Part shown: positions 1 to 8,710 of the stretch, one piece after another
Numbering within the stretch: the first letter of the stretch is position 1
Layout: each line of letters opens with the position of its first letter
Assembly (NCBI RefSeq): GCF_900069005.2
Contig: NZ_LN831279.1
Location: 3,023,741-3,087,740, forward strand
DNA length: 64,000 nucleotides
Origin: Paenibacillus sp. GM2
GTDB taxonomy: Bacteria > Bacillota > Bacilli > Paenibacillales > Paenibacillaceae
Direction: 5' to 3'
Notes under the pieces: generated by a model
The model's input: only the letters and a program-made list of their open reading frames with translations
Told to the model about the DNA's origin: nothing
Databases searched by the model: none
Made by a program: the position numbers and the translations under genes

Positions 1-781
1 CCTCTCCTTGATTCGTGTAACCATCGGCCGTGACTTTGGTATTCACCTTTGGCCCAGAGACGGTTAGATAGCGGCGATCCGCTTCGTTCATCGGCAGTCT
101 GGATGATGTTCCAAGGGCCTCAAGAAGCTGCAGAAGAGCGTTATGTTCTTGGTTGGAATCAACGCCTTGAATAAAAGCGGTCAAGCGCTTTTGAATCTCA
201 AAGGATGATGTTCCCTTAGGCGTGATATCCATCTCGCTAACTCTCCACATTACAGCAGGTACAGCTGACTGTAGCGGCCAGGCTCCGCTGTATACGAACC
301 ACTCTTTTCCCAGGAGATCTTGTGTCCAGGTTGCGATTGAGGTCAGCCAGTCGTCGTTAGTGATTGGACTTTCCACCGTTAACCGACGAGGGCTAATGAC
401 AGTAAAGCTCATGGTGCGTTTGATCGTTTGCCGCTCCTCATCGATGATGTCCTTAACGGATTGTTGCGGATAAAGCATCAGCCACTTGTCGGTGAGCTCG
501 TCTTCTAGAAGCTGATTGTTGAGCGACTCTGTAATTGACTCAGCTATGGAGTTAAGTTGCTGGGGACTGACCTTGTCAACGTGTAGGCTGACTTCAATTG
601 GATATCTCCATCCAGTCCACGGGCTACCGCCACTATCTGTAATAGGAGATAGAATGACATACGGTTTTGCGCTGCTAATCTCAGCTTGTTCTGAGACGTT
701 GTAAACGGCCTTCAATTCAGGAACCGATTCTAGCAATTTGCTTCGGATCATGTTTAATGGATAGATGACAATTTGACTCAC
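1..781 (-). CDS. Phage-like protein with tail-terminator-type features, partial
   Basis: This minus-strand frame stays open from about 781 to the left edge (about 260 codons) and its 3' end lies outside the window. I do not recognise it with certainty. The N-terminal half (MIRSKLLESVPEL..., PYVILSP, then an amphipathic helix) looks like a small tail-terminator or completion fold. The second half repeats that layout (WLTSIATWTQDLL, PAVMWRVSEMDI, then a helix), which suggests two tandem domains. The start is odd. A strong AAAGGAGGTGA overlaps the GTG at 781, an AUU codon at 772 has ideal spacing, and the first ATG is at 751. The nearby TTG runs into a stop after five codons. The gene follows the XkdX gene and sits behind the third copy of the shared promoter-leader module, so it probably belongs to the tail cluster. 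Confidence 0.6.
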   Translation of the reverse strand, partial: MSQIVIYPLNMIRSKLLESVPELKAVYNVSEQAEISSAKPYVILSPITDSGGSPWTGWRYPIEVSLHVDKVSPQQLNSIAESITESLNNQLLEDELTDKWLMLYPQQSVKDIIDEERQTIKRTMSFTVISPRRLTVESPITNDDWLTSIATWTQDLLGKEWFVYSGAWPLQSAVPAVMWRVSEMDITPKGTSSFEIQKRLTAFIQGVDSNQEHNALLQLLEALGTSSRLPMNEADRRYLTVSGPKVNTKVTADGYTNQGE

Positions 782-867
782 CTCCTTTCAGGCGTGGAAT
801 CGACAGGGTACAAGTTAGGTAAGAAAACTGGATAAAGCAATGTCAGAATTCCGCCTAAAACAGTTTT

Positions 868-904
868 TCAAAAGAAGAAAGCCGCTGAACTGATTCAGCG
901 GCCT
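868..904 (-). terminator. Rho-independent terminator in the leader of the 781 gene
   Basis: A perfect stem, GCCGCTGAA / TTCAGCGGC, lies at 881-902 and is followed on the minus strand by the T-rich run TTTCTTCTTTTG. It ends transcription from the tail operon and would also stop transcripts started at the promoter-like module at 966-1033. The same hairpin sequence recurs at 14706-14728 and 17730-17753. Confidence 0.75.
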
Positions 905-965
905 TAGATTGATCCGTATTCTTTTCTAAACAAGTCACTTGTCTTTCTTCGATTCCCACAATATC

Positions 966-1033
966 AATTTACCATGATATTTCTCTGGATAAAGGTCGTA
1001 GTAAGGTCATGTAGAGGACGGTTAGCGGCCAAT
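966..1033 (-). promoter_or_regulatory. Third copy of phased-repeat promoter module
   Basis: On the plus strand the repeats GGTCGT, GGTCAT, GGACGG and GGCC start at 994, 1005, 1016 and 1027, exactly 11 bp apart. Nineteen bases beyond the first lies AATTTACCA (966-974), which is the extended -10 TGGTAAATT on the minus strand. The two other copies (about 14.8 and 17.85 kb) have identical spacing. This copy has lost the LexA-like palindrome seen in the others. Confidence 0.55.
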
Positions 1034-1062
1034 TTGTTTTCGATATTCAAAAAGAGATGACT

Positions 1063-1203
1063 TTAAGTAAATTCGATCGAAGTGATAAGATGATATTCCT
1101 CAGGAGTAATCTCTCCGAAAGGATTGGCTTTAGTAATCACCGCACCTCTCAAGGCCTCAGCAGTTACCCACTTCTTCTCAAATGCCATTTTCCAAAAACT
1201 CAT
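1063..1203 (-). CDS. xkdX: XkdX family small tail protein
   Basis: A 46-residue frame starts at ATG 1203 behind AAAGGAG. The protein begins MSFWKMAFEKKW and ends with a PFGEITPEEYHLIT segment. This is the XkdX pattern: an aromatic-rich start, then an 'I-T-x-E-E-Y-x-x-I-T' motif. XkdX-type proteins are encoded right after the fibre genes in PBSX-like phages, as here. Their role is unproven; association with the fibre or baseplate is usual. It is the last gene before a terminator, so it closes the main tail operon. Confidence 0.8.
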   Translation of the reverse strand: MSFWKMAFEKKWVTAEALRGAVITKANPFGEITPEEYHLITSIEFT

Positions 1204-1208
1204 GAAAC

Positions 1209-1685
1209 CTACACTCCTTTCAAATCAATAATCTCCAGCTTGGCAGCAGACAATTCCGCCCCTAAAGTTGCTATCATTTGCTGCTGTTCGATATTACTAA
1301 GCTTCATGAAAGCTAATTCTTCTCCAAGTAGATCTAAAGGGTTGGCTTCTTGAGGGTGGGGGGTAGTCAATTCTTCAATTTCTTCCTTGGTTAGCCCCTC
1401 CATCCAATATGATGATGGGTCCCTTGCTTCCCCCTCCTCCTGGGAATTCCATCCTTCTAGATCAAACTTTGGAAGGTATAAGCCGGATGGCACGGGTATG
1501 CCTACGGTGTATCCGGCTATTGTGGGTTGTTCTCCTGCCGAGGTTTCCAAACTTCCTTGCACTTGCTCATTACCCTTTGAATCCTGTAATGGTTCATAAA
1601 AAGGGACGACACCAGAGAAGATATCGTCCACGATTGTATCCTCTGTATAGAGGCCGTCCGTATTTACTTTTGGTGCTGCTTTCAA
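1209..1685 (-). CDS. Probable tail fibre chaperone or accessory protein
   Basis: About 158 residues lying directly between the fibre gene and xkdX, the place of xkdW or a fibre-assembly gene. The protein is acidic and has low-complexity linkers (LYLPKFDLEGWNSQEEGEA). It ends in a predicted coiled coil (LGEELAFMKLSNIEQQQM... LSAAKLEIIDL). I chose TTG at 1685, which sits eight bases from AAGGAG; a GTG at 1694 overlaps the SD and is less likely. Function is inferred from position only. Confidence 0.6.
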   Translation of the reverse strand: MKAAPKVNTDGLYTEDTIVDDIFSGVVPFYEPLQDSKGNEQVQGSLETSAGEQPTIAGYTVGIPVPSGLYLPKFDLEGWNSQEEGEARDPSSYWMEGLTKEEIEELTTPHPQEANPLDLLGEELAFMKLSNIEQQQMIATLGAELSAAKLEIIDLKGV

Positions 1686-1697
1686 GTTGATCACTCC

Positions 1698-4379
1698 TTA
1701 TTGCTCGGCTATAAATGAACAGTGAAGCGGTAAATGCATGACGTTACCCGGAAATGTTGCTGTAACATTACCATTGGAAGTAATGTCAAAAAACGAAATG
1801 TTGAAATTTGCCCCTGAGTTTATTACCGCTGAAATCCTATGTGTTGTCTTAGGTCTATATCCAGAAGGAAGAGTGAAGATAATAGAACCATTGGTACCAC
1901 TATTAACAATACCATTTATGTGAACAATACCATTTTCATCTTTATAGTACTGAGCGGGAAAAACGCCTTTACTGGAAAGAGTCCATCCGTTTAATAACGT
2001 TGGATATATCCAGTTAACTACAGGTTGAACCTTGTCCTTCTCCTCTTTTTTCATCGTCAATACAGATACACCATGCAACGCCTCTGCTACACCTTGGTTT
2101 AGATCAGATAGTTGTGCCTTTTCATTTCTACCTACAGTACCATTAATCTGGCTAATGGAGGATTTGTCCAATTTGAGATAAGTGACACTATAGGTTCCGA
2201 ACTGGTCATAATCTGCAGCTTGAATAAAGGCAATTTCTCCATTACTAGAGGCACTACTGTGATTTTTAATGGTAGTCCACTTTGATTTTTCGTTCTTGTT
2301 ACCCTTATAAATATACTTAATATCATTACATAGATATTTAAAGGAACTATTACCACCAACCACACTATCTACAGCATGGTTATTTAGCCAATAGTAACCT
2401 ACTCCCCCATCGGAGTAATAAGCAGGATAGACGGGCTCCCGTAATATAATTCCCGTACCTACCTCAACTATGTTATCGCCTCCATTTAGTGCTAGACAGC
2501 CTTCTGTTACAACAGATTTTACAAATTCTTTGGCTAAGCGATAGATAAGGTTGTACGGTGACCACTTAGAGGTAATAGGAGCTTGATTCCTTGGTAATAT
2601 GGTAGTCCGACTTATTCCAGAAGTACCAACCTCTGATATTTGAATCCAAGCTTTTAGCTGTCCAGATTCTCCATTATAGGTACTAACTCCATTGTTATCT
2701 CCACCGGTACTTCCGTCCCAGTTAAACATCTTCCACCCGTTAAAATACGCCTTAACCTCTTCTACTGTCGGTGTGTAGTCTGGCCCCCATCCACAATCTG
2801 CGACTGATAAGCTCAGATAAACAAATTGTTGCTCCCATATTACAAATTGATCAGGAGCGTTAAATTCACCGGAATTAACTAATGGCATGCCGTTATATTT
2901 AGTCGCAAATCCTGAGAATGAAAACCCCAATGAAGGTAAAGTTGCATACACCCTTTTTAAACCTGGTTTAGCAGTAGTAGCTGAGTCATATTTCCAGTTC
3001 AGTTCCTCATTTAGTACAACCTTTTTCCACTTTTCCAGTTTGAAATATTGTCCGTTTCGCTCAAATAACTCATCAGGTTCATTACCACTCATTGGGTAAG
3101 CAATGAGTTCCGTTTGAAACGCAAGCATAGAGTCCTCGCGTGTTCGGAACAGTTTGGGCTCGTTGCCCAACGTGAGCATGGGGTTCTTAAGGCTGATGGT
3201 TCCGCCATTCGGTGCATACCATGACAAGGAAATCGTAGTAGTGCCTTCTGGCGTAATAAACTCAATCCCATGCGCAGCATTAATTGCTGTTATCTGATTT
3301 CCAATTGCGTCATAGTAACCTACCCATATTACCTCTCGACTATTTAATCCCCAATGAATCACATATGATTGTCTCGCTAGGGCAGGAACACTGACACGGA
3401 ATCCGTTTCCTGCAGAAGTAGTAGTAAAAGTAGCTGTAACGTCATATGCACTATTTATATTTAGGAAACTTACTCCTGATCCTGTAGACCACTCATAAAA
3501 GGGTGGTAATAGATTCTCTCCATACCGCATTATATAGGGATTCTCTACACCAATGATTCCAGAAGAAACGTAAGGAAAATTTGAATTTAATCGTTCAGAG
3601 TTCAGTGTTGCAGAAAGAGACTCATAGTTTTCTGGTATGATATTGTAAACACGAACAGAATCAAAGTTAAACGAATCACCATTTGCAAAGGTATCGTTAG
3701 AATATACATCAACGCAAACTGATGTATTGGAACCTAATTCAGTAGGTGTAAACGCTCTAAATACAACTCCAGACATGTTTGGTTCAATTCCCTTATTAAG
3801 GCTAGTCGGAATATTCCCTCCACTCGCGGTAACCAATCTTGTACCCATGTATTTATTATTTGATTTAATCCATGCCAATATTATCAGATGTTTAGACGGA
3901 TCAATGTTGAAGTAAATTGATCTTACATACGCTGATGGAACTGATATGTTATTGTGCTTATACTTTAGGCTTGCACTTCCGCTATCTTTAAGTGATGTAT
4001 CGACAGAAATCGTACCGTTCGGAGTGCTCCAACTCAAGTTATCCTCACATCCCCCAGCACTCCCCAACAAATTAATCAACGTCCGCCCTTTAATACTCCC
4101 TAACCTAAATCTTGCATCTCGCTCTGCCTTTACCACTTGCAACCCCGGCTGCAAGGTAATCTCGGAGTACTCTTCAGTATCAAGGCGATTCTCCAGTGCG
4201 GAGATGGACTCACCCTGCTCAGTGATTTTTGCACCTTGCTTCAGAAGTGTCCTATCATGCTCACTGATTTCTAGTTCCTGCTCCGCGATCTTCCCGCCAT
4301 GCTCATTAACCTCCTGCCCCAGCTCATTCATCTCCTCGGGGCGTACGGTATCTCGCAGATTCCAGTCTGTCTTTGCCAT
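1698..4379 (-). CDS. Phage tail fibre / receptor-binding protein
   Basis: 893 residues, the largest baseplate-distal protein of the cluster. Residues about 15-70 form heptad repeats (EQELEISEHDRTLLKQG, ENRLDTEE), a trimeric coiled coil typical of a fibre shaft. The middle carries beta-rich modules that look like carbohydrate-binding domains. The last 100 residues (NGWTLSSKG, YYKDENGIVHINGIV, FTLPSGYRP) match the C-terminal knob common to Gram-positive phage fibres. It overlaps the upstream small gene at ATG/TAA. The central 2 kb is clearly more AT-rich than the conserved ends, as expected for a mosaic host-range module. It should recognise the cell wall or surface glycans of the target strain. 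Confidence 0.85.
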   Translation of the reverse strand: MAKTDWNLRDTVRPEEMNELGQEVNEHGGKIAEQELEISEHDRTLLKQGAKITEQGESISALENRLDTEEYSEITLQPGLQVVKAERDARFRLGSIKGRTLINLLGSAGGCEDNLSWSTPNGTISVDTSLKDSGSASLKYKHNNISVPSAYVRSIYFNIDPSKHLIILAWIKSNNKYMGTRLVTASGGNIPTSLNKGIEPNMSGVVFRAFTPTELGSNTSVCVDVYSNDTFANGDSFNFDSVRVYNIIPENYESLSATLNSERLNSNFPYVSSGIIGVENPYIMRYGENLLPPFYEWSTGSGVSFLNINSAYDVTATFTTTSAGNGFRVSVPALARQSYVIHWGLNSREVIWVGYYDAIGNQITAINAAHGIEFITPEGTTTISLSWYAPNGGTISLKNPMLTLGNEPKLFRTREDSMLAFQTELIAYPMSGNEPDELFERNGQYFKLEKWKKVVLNEELNWKYDSATTAKPGLKRVYATLPSLGFSFSGFATKYNGMPLVNSGEFNAPDQFVIWEQQFVYLSLSVADCGWGPDYTPTVEEVKAYFNGWKMFNWDGSTGGDNNGVSTYNGESGQLKAWIQISEVGTSGISRTTILPRNQAPITSKWSPYNLIYRLAKEFVKSVVTEGCLALNGGDNIVEVGTGIILREPVYPAYYSDGGVGYYWLNNHAVDSVVGGNSSFKYLCNDIKYIYKGNKNEKSKWTTIKNHSSASSNGEIAFIQAADYDQFGTYSVTYLKLDKSSISQINGTVGRNEKAQLSDLNQGVAEALHGVSVLTMKKEEKDKVQPVVNWIYPTLLNGWTLSSKGVFPAQYYKDENGIVHINGIVNSGTNGSIIFTLPSGYRPKTTHRISAVINSGANFNISFFDITSNGNVTATFPGNVMHLPLHCSFIAEQ

Positions 4380-4666
4380 TAGGCGCTCGCCTCCTTCACT
4401 TGAATAGTCTGTAAGAGCAGTGTGTCTGATGCGATAGGAATATACACCTCATTGGTGCTGATCGCCGAATCGTTATGATCAACAAGAACGATTTTAGTGA
4501 CCAATGAGATCAGTGCTGCCGGAATGAGATATTGCATTCCGACCTTCGTATCGTTTATTTCCTTCACGAGGAAATCCGTAATTACCAACGAATCGTTTAA
4601 TACGACCTTGGCAATTTTATTCTCGGTGTATTCGGCAATCTCCATTAAAAAAGCTTGCTCTATCAT
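4379..4666 (-). CDS. Small baseplate-adjacent phage protein, unknown function
   Basis: 95 residues between the XkdU homologue and the fibre, overlapping both neighbours by one to four bases, so it is translated as part of the baseplate operon. It begins MIEQAFLMEIAEYTENKIAKV and is mostly short beta strands (VVLNDSLVITDFLV, ALISLVTKIVLV). I do not recognise a family with a proven role. An adaptor between baseplate and fibre is plausible from position. Confidence 0.6.
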   Translation of the reverse strand: MIEQAFLMEIAEYTENKIAKVVLNDSLVITDFLVKEINDTKVGMQYLIPAALISLVTKIVLVDHNDSAISTNEVYIPIASDTLLLQTIQVKEASA

Positions 4667-5247
4667 TTCACCACCACCTTTGGATCAAAACTGGCAAATG
4701 GCATCTCGCCAAGTGCCCATGCTCCATCCAATCTATAATTCCATGTAATTTTCTGTGTAGAAATACGCTCTTCCAGAAAAATATCATCGCCTAACGAGGT
4801 CTTCTGCTGATAAACCAGATTAACTGGTTTAATGACTCTCACAGTGCGCTCTACTTCCTTGAAAATATTTGCATTATCAATGCTAGCCGTTACCGTCAGT
4901 AAATAGTTCTGCGGATCAATACTGACAATAGAAAGCCCCGCCCCCACCAAAAAATCCAGCCTCTGCTGCAAATACCTTACGGTAAATGGCGGTTTGGTGG
5001 AGTAGCGGTTGATCAGCCGCTTGCGGCGGAAGTCCAGAGTTTCGGCTTTGGGGTCGGCCTGAATGCCAAGCATTTTCTCACGCCGCTTGATCGCCTGCTC
5101 TGAGGCGGTCAGTACAAACTGATCCTGCAGCAGCCGTTCCATTGCCTGCTCAACGGTCAGCAGTTCCTGAGTCTCCGTCTCCGTAAGCTCACGAAAATCA
5201 AGAATATCATGGTAATATTCCGGCAAATATTCAAGCAGCCTATTCAT
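4663..5247 (-). CDS. xkdU: XkdU-like baseplate protein (DUF2313, gpI-like)
   Basis: 194 residues with the start 'MNRLLEYLPEYYHDILDFREL' seen in the DUF2313/YmfQ/XkdU family, a wedge protein connecting gpJ to the fibres in contractile tails. The conserved core is 'RREKMLGI...DFRRKRLINRYSTKPPFT', followed by a C-terminal beta domain. It overlaps the gpJ gene by eight bases (start inside the 3' end) and has AAGGTGA upstream. Order gpJ-gpI-fibre is the standard baseplate order. Confidence 0.85.
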   Translation of the reverse strand: MNRLLEYLPEYYHDILDFRELTETETQELLTVEQAMERLLQDQFVLTASEQAIKRREKMLGIQADPKAETLDFRRKRLINRYSTKPPFTVRYLQQRLDFLVGAGLSIVSIDPQNYLLTVTASIDNANIFKEVERTVRVIKPVNLVYQQKTSLGDDIFLEERISTQKITWNYRLDGAWALGEMPFASFDPKVVVK

Positions 5248-6319
5248 CCAGCGTCACCTTCCCCAGCAGTGGAATCTGCTCCTCGGTGAGCTGAATATTT
5301 CCAGACTGGCCATTAAGCAGCGTGTGACTAACATCCACGACTCCGGCCACCGTCAAAATGCGAGCATCGATTTGCGCGACACGCACGGCGAGAGCTGACT
5401 CATGAGCCCAATTTTGCCGGAGCTGTCCAAAATAGGATTGAAGAGCCTCCTCCACATCAGTCTGGACCTGTCCAATCGTTGTATCATTCGCCAGTGTAAG
5501 CGTAGCTGTCACATCAATTGCGATGCCCTCCGCCCCGGCAACCGTTACCGTATGCCCGATGGGGGCAAGGCCAATCCCCTCTCCATGATTCGTCTCCGGG
5601 TCTAGAATGGTCTGCACCTCCTCAATCAGTTCCTGAGATGGAGAAGTATACTGCGACGAGATCATCGTCGCCCTTACCGTCCCGCCGCCATTCCAGACCG
5701 GGAATATCTTCACCCCGCCAACACCGTCCATCGCACTGATCTTCTGCTTGTAATCAGCAACATTTCCACCAAAGGGCTGTTCATTAACCACCTCAAGATA
5801 CCTCTGGCGCAACGCTTCATCACTCTCTGCATCCTCCCCAGGAACGAGGACCTCCCCCAACTCAGCCCGGGCAAGACCGTCGATATACTCGATCGGCAGC
5901 AGCGTCCCGTATTCCTGATTTCCAGTAGTTCCCGCAGTCTCGCATTCGAGTACCCACTCCCCAGTCTTCATTTTGCTGATCGCTGTATAATCAAGGTCAC
6001 GAATTGAGAAACGGCTGCCGGTCGGAACATCCATCGGGGCCTGCCCGGACGCAAAGAATAGCCCCTTCCGCCTTGCCTTGGTCGCCGGTTCCCGTTCGAT
6101 TCCGAACTCCAGCGTCCGCCTCTCCAGATACTCTCCAGTAGCTGTATCCGCAAAAGACAAATTATGGTTCACATCCAGATCCATATACATCTGGGCCAGC
6201 TCAGCCGCCGCAGGAGCCAGCGCATCATAAATAATGCTCCCCTCCCGCTTATCGATTTGCTCCGGCACCCGTTCCAGCATCCGCCGCAAAATGGCCTCAT
6301 ACGTCTGATTCTCATACAT
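5240..6319 (-). CDS. xkdT: Baseplate J-like protein (XkdT, gpJ/gp6-like)
   Basis: About 359 residues. Hallmarks are 'LERVPEQIDKREGSIIYDALAPAAAEL' at the N-terminus, 'EYLERRTLEFGIER', and the central 'LRQRYLEVVNEQPFGGNVADYKQ', the signature of Baseplate_J wedge proteins. I chose ATG 6319 because GGAGGTGA is eight bases upstream, while the ATG at 6325 is only two bases from it. It forms the hexagonal inner baseplate with the XkdS and XkdU homologues and is diagnostic of a contractile tail. Confidence 0.92.
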   Translation of the reverse strand: MYENQTYEAILRRMLERVPEQIDKREGSIIYDALAPAAAELAQMYMDLDVNHNLSFADTATGEYLERRTLEFGIEREPATKARRKGLFFASGQAPMDVPTGSRFSIRDLDYTAISKMKTGEWVLECETAGTTGNQEYGTLLPIEYIDGLARAELGEVLVPGEDAESDEALRQRYLEVVNEQPFGGNVADYKQKISAMDGVGGVKIFPVWNGGGTVRATMISSQYTSPSQELIEEVQTILDPETNHGEGIGLAPIGHTVTVAGAEGIAIDVTATLTLANDTTIGQVQTDVEEALQSYFGQLRQNWAHESALAVRVAQIDARILTVAGVVDVSHTLLNGQSGNIQLTEEQIPLLGKVTLDE

Positions 6320-6710
6320 TTGCATTCACCTCCATCCGAAAATCACCATAAATCGAGTGGAGCAAAAAGGATGCCACCGCTTGATCGTCTTTGATATCTA
6401 CCTGAAAATCCGCTATCCCGGATATCCGATCGTCCTGCAAAAGGGCTTCGGATACTCGCCTGTTTAGTTCGGATCTGACATAACCACTGCTCCTGCCAAT
6501 CAAGCTATGACCTTCAAAACCATAATCATTGCCGTAGATCAAATGAGCAAACCGCTCGGTCTGCAGAATTTTATAGGCGGCCTGCTTTACTGCATCAAGA
6601 CCATCTGTCATTCCAGCCATGCGGTTATTCTGGAAATCCAGCCTATAGGTACGGCTAGTCTCCTGAGTCTCCTCCAACTCAGGGGTCAAGCTGGCTCCAA
6701 TCGGTATCAT
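6312..6710 (-). CDS. xkdS: XkdS-like baseplate wedge protein (DUF2634, gp25-like)
   Basis: About 132 residues starting MIPIGASLTPELEE at ATG 6710, which lies inside the 3' end of the preceding gene and has GGTGGTGA upstream. The segment 'AAYKILQTERFAHLIYGNDYGFE' followed by 'SGYVRSELNRRVSEALLQDDRI' matches the DUF2634/gp25 wedge family, which links baseplate to sheath and triggers contraction. It overlaps the gpJ gene start. Confidence 0.88.
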   Translation of the reverse strand: MIPIGASLTPELEETQETSRTYRLDFQNNRMAGMTDGLDAVKQAAYKILQTERFAHLIYGNDYGFEGHSLIGRSSGYVRSELNRRVSEALLQDDRISGIADFQVDIKDDQAVASFLLHSIYGDFRMEVNANV

Positions 6711-7048
6711 GACTTCACCACCCGATCCCATACGACATATTTCTGCCCGCCTTGAACGCGCAGTAGAAGCACTGAGTCTCCTACTTGCAGACCTTTACGG
6801 ATAACCACTTTCTCTAGCAACGCCTCCTTTGTAGAGGCCTCACTTGTATCGTGTTTATGCTTCAGGTCAATCTCATATCTTTGCAGTCTTTCCGTCACAA
6901 CCAAAAAATCCTCTTCGAGCGTGAAACGCTGATCGACGTTCACCTCAAGAGGATTTACTTTTACTACGGTCCCGAACAGGACCGCCACCGGATTACCGGC
7001 GCCCACGGCCTCACTGCCGAGCCTTCTTATTTTATCTCCAAGTGCCAT
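6707..7048 (-). CDS. xkdR: XkdR-like protein (DUF2577)
   Basis: 113 residues, the usual size of DUF2577 proteins. It begins MALGDKIRRLGSEAVGAGNP, has a central OB-like stretch (AVLFGTVVKVNPLEVNVD), and ends 'GDSVLLLRVQGGQKYVVWDRV'. In PBSX-type tails the family lies between the gpD-like hub (XkdQ) and the gp25-like wedge, and probably contributes to the spike or hub. Its start overlaps the XkdQ stop by one base. Confidence 0.85.
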   Translation of the reverse strand: MALGDKIRRLGSEAVGAGNPVAVLFGTVVKVNPLEVNVDQRFTLEEDFLVVTERLQRYEIDLKHKHDTSEASTKEALLEKVVIRKGLQVGDSVLLLRVQGGQKYVVWDRVVKS

Positions 7049-8001
7049 TAAATCACCTTCAAATCCAAGCTAATCGTATAATCTTCCCCGCTGAAGCGAT
7101 GCGAGCACTCGTCGACCAAATAGAATTGATCGATGCCCAGATCAGCAATCCTCGCGTTAAGATAAGAACCGGCTCGGACAGACGGATTGCCAAGAGCCTC
7201 AAGCTTAAGCTTCTTCATCTCACGATTCTTTAGCTGATGCAGCTGCTCGATCAGCTTTTTGATCTGGGCTTCATTCATATTGTCATCGACCTTCTGAAAG
7301 TACTGCAGCCGCCCCCATTTGGCGATATTCGCGCTGTCCTCAGCGGCGTATACGTCGCGATGACCCGACTGCTTATTGTCCTGCACCAGCTTGAAGCGAT
7401 TATACGTCTCATTATCAATACTCTTCTCAAAAGAATAACCGTACATGGAGGCTTCGTCGCCAATTACCAGATTAAGCCTCATATCCTTGGCATCACGTAC
7501 AGCCAGCGCCCCAAATTCATCAAAAAAGTTATAGATATTCCCCGTATTAATAACGGTATGGTCGAAAGCTTTGCAAATAATATCGATCAGCTTCTGATTA
7601 TCCTCAACCATCGAAGGAATGCGGTACTTCGTATCGACGACATGCCCCCATTTCAGGCCCGTATCATCCGCAATACGCTTGACGATGGCTGCGGCAGTCA
7701 TATTCTTGAACACATAGGTTTCATTTGTGGACAAATAGCGGATTTGGTCATAGCATTTGACCTTGATCTGTTCCTCTTGATCGCTCCCGATTGTAAACAC
7801 ATATCCATAAAAAATCGGCATACCCTCCCACTTCGCCCTTACGATGTCGCCATTGTTAATCTTGATATTATCGGCAGCAATAAAGGAAAAATCAAAGCTG
7901 CCCGGCTTGCCGACCCGGGAGGTCTTCCAGGTTGCATCTGTGACCAGCTCGGATATATCCCATATAGACCCTTCCTTGTTATCCAGCAGCAGCTCCAGCA
8001 T
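7048..8001 (-). CDS. xkdQ: XkdQ-like tail hub protein (gpD/gp27-like)
   Basis: About 317 residues. I chose ATG 8001 (MLELLLDNKEGSIWDISELV) because AGAGGGGGG lies just upstream; the upstream in-frame start has no SD. Conserved parts are 'WEGMPIFYGYVFTIGSDQEEQIKVKCYDQ', 'ADDTGLKWGHV' and 'IIDPICKAF-like' helices, then 'RFSGEDYTISLDLKVI' at the end. These fit the XkdQ/YqbQ hub family that forms the central baseplate ring below the tube. Confidence 0.87.
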   Translation of the reverse strand: MLELLLDNKEGSIWDISELVTDATWKTSRVGKPGSFDFSFIAADNIKINNGDIVRAKWEGMPIFYGYVFTIGSDQEEQIKVKCYDQIRYLSTNETYVFKNMTAAAIVKRIADDTGLKWGHVVDTKYRIPSMVEDNQKLIDIICKAFDHTVINTGNIYNFFDEFGALAVRDAKDMRLNLVIGDEASMYGYSFEKSIDNETYNRFKLVQDNKQSGHRDVYAAEDSANIAKWGRLQYFQKVDDNMNEAQIKKLIEQLHQLKNREMKKLKLEALGNPSVRAGSYLNARIADLGIDQFYLVDECSHRFSGEDYTISLDLKVI

Positions 8002-8017
8002 CCGGTTGTCCCCCCTC

Positions 8018-8710
8018 TTACGGTAGTTTAATGATCTTTCCAATCGGTAATCTCCTCAGCTCACTGTCCTTAATACCATTCAGCTTCTGAATCTGCTTGT
8101 ACTTGGCTCCATCGCCAAGAAACTTCTTGGCCACCTTCCAAAGCGAATCCCCGGCTACCAATTTATAAGTCTTGGGCTGAACTCTCGTATCGGGACGGGG
8201 TTTTGATTCGTTACTGCTCTTATTAGCGGTTTTGACTCCCTCTTTGGTTTCTTCCACAATCTCCATCTTCGTTGCCGCGTAGAAACGGTATTCCTTAAAC
8301 GAGATTTGATACTTGATATCGCCAACCGCCCCGCTGCTTTCCGACCAAGAGAACTTCTCGACACTGACATACATCGCAATATCTATTGATCCGCCAGTAA
8401 AGACCAGACGCATCGGCTGCTTGGAACGGGACCATTTCTGAATGTCCTCGACATAATGCTTCGGCTCGAATAACCTTTCTTTCGCAACACTCGCCCCCGG
8501 AAACCAGCTCACAGGAAAAATCCCCTCAAACGACAGCTCGGCAAGCTTCACGTTCCTGAGCACGTTGATCTCGCCGAGCTTCGATATATCATAGGTTTTA
8601 TGATTACCCGATTCGGAAACCTCAATCTTGGCCGGCAGCACCGGAAATTCAATCGCTTCTTTCTCATTATTGTAAGAAAGAGTCATAGAGTATTTACTCA
8701 TCTCAGCCAT
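8018..8710 (-). CDS. xkdP: LysM-domain baseplate protein (XkdP, gp53-like)
   Basis: About 230 residues. ATG 8710 overlaps the tape-measure stop in an ATGGCTGA arrangement, so an upstream in-frame start is not needed. The N-terminal part (YSMTLSYNNEKEAIEFPVLPAKIEV) is the XkdP/YqbP domain. Residues about 183-230 form one LysM (YKLVAGDSLWKVAKKFLGDG, IQKLNGIKDS). The LysM is thought to fix the protein in the baseplate near peptidoglycan. It is immediately followed by the xkdQ homologue. Confidence 0.9.
   Translation of the reverse strand: MAEMSKYSMTLSYNNEKEAIEFPVLPAKIEVSESGNHKTYDISKLGEINVLRNVKLAELSFEGIFPVSWFPGASVAKERLFEPKHYVEDIQKWSRSKQPMRLVFTGGSIDIAMYVSVEKFSWSESSGAVGDIKYQISFKEYRFYAATKMEIVEETKEGVKTANKSSNESKPRPDTRVQPKTYKLVAGDSLWKVAKKFLGDGAKYKQIQKLNGIKDSELRRLPIGKIIKLP

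Noticed and set aside
1020..1045. LexA box in the third promoter module
   Set aside because: The corresponding sequence CGAAAACAAATTGGCCG lacks the second half-site.
7237..8031. 264-codon plus-strand open frame
   Set aside because: It lies fully antisense to the xkdQ homologue, has no SD and is hydrophobic in the way mirror frames often are.
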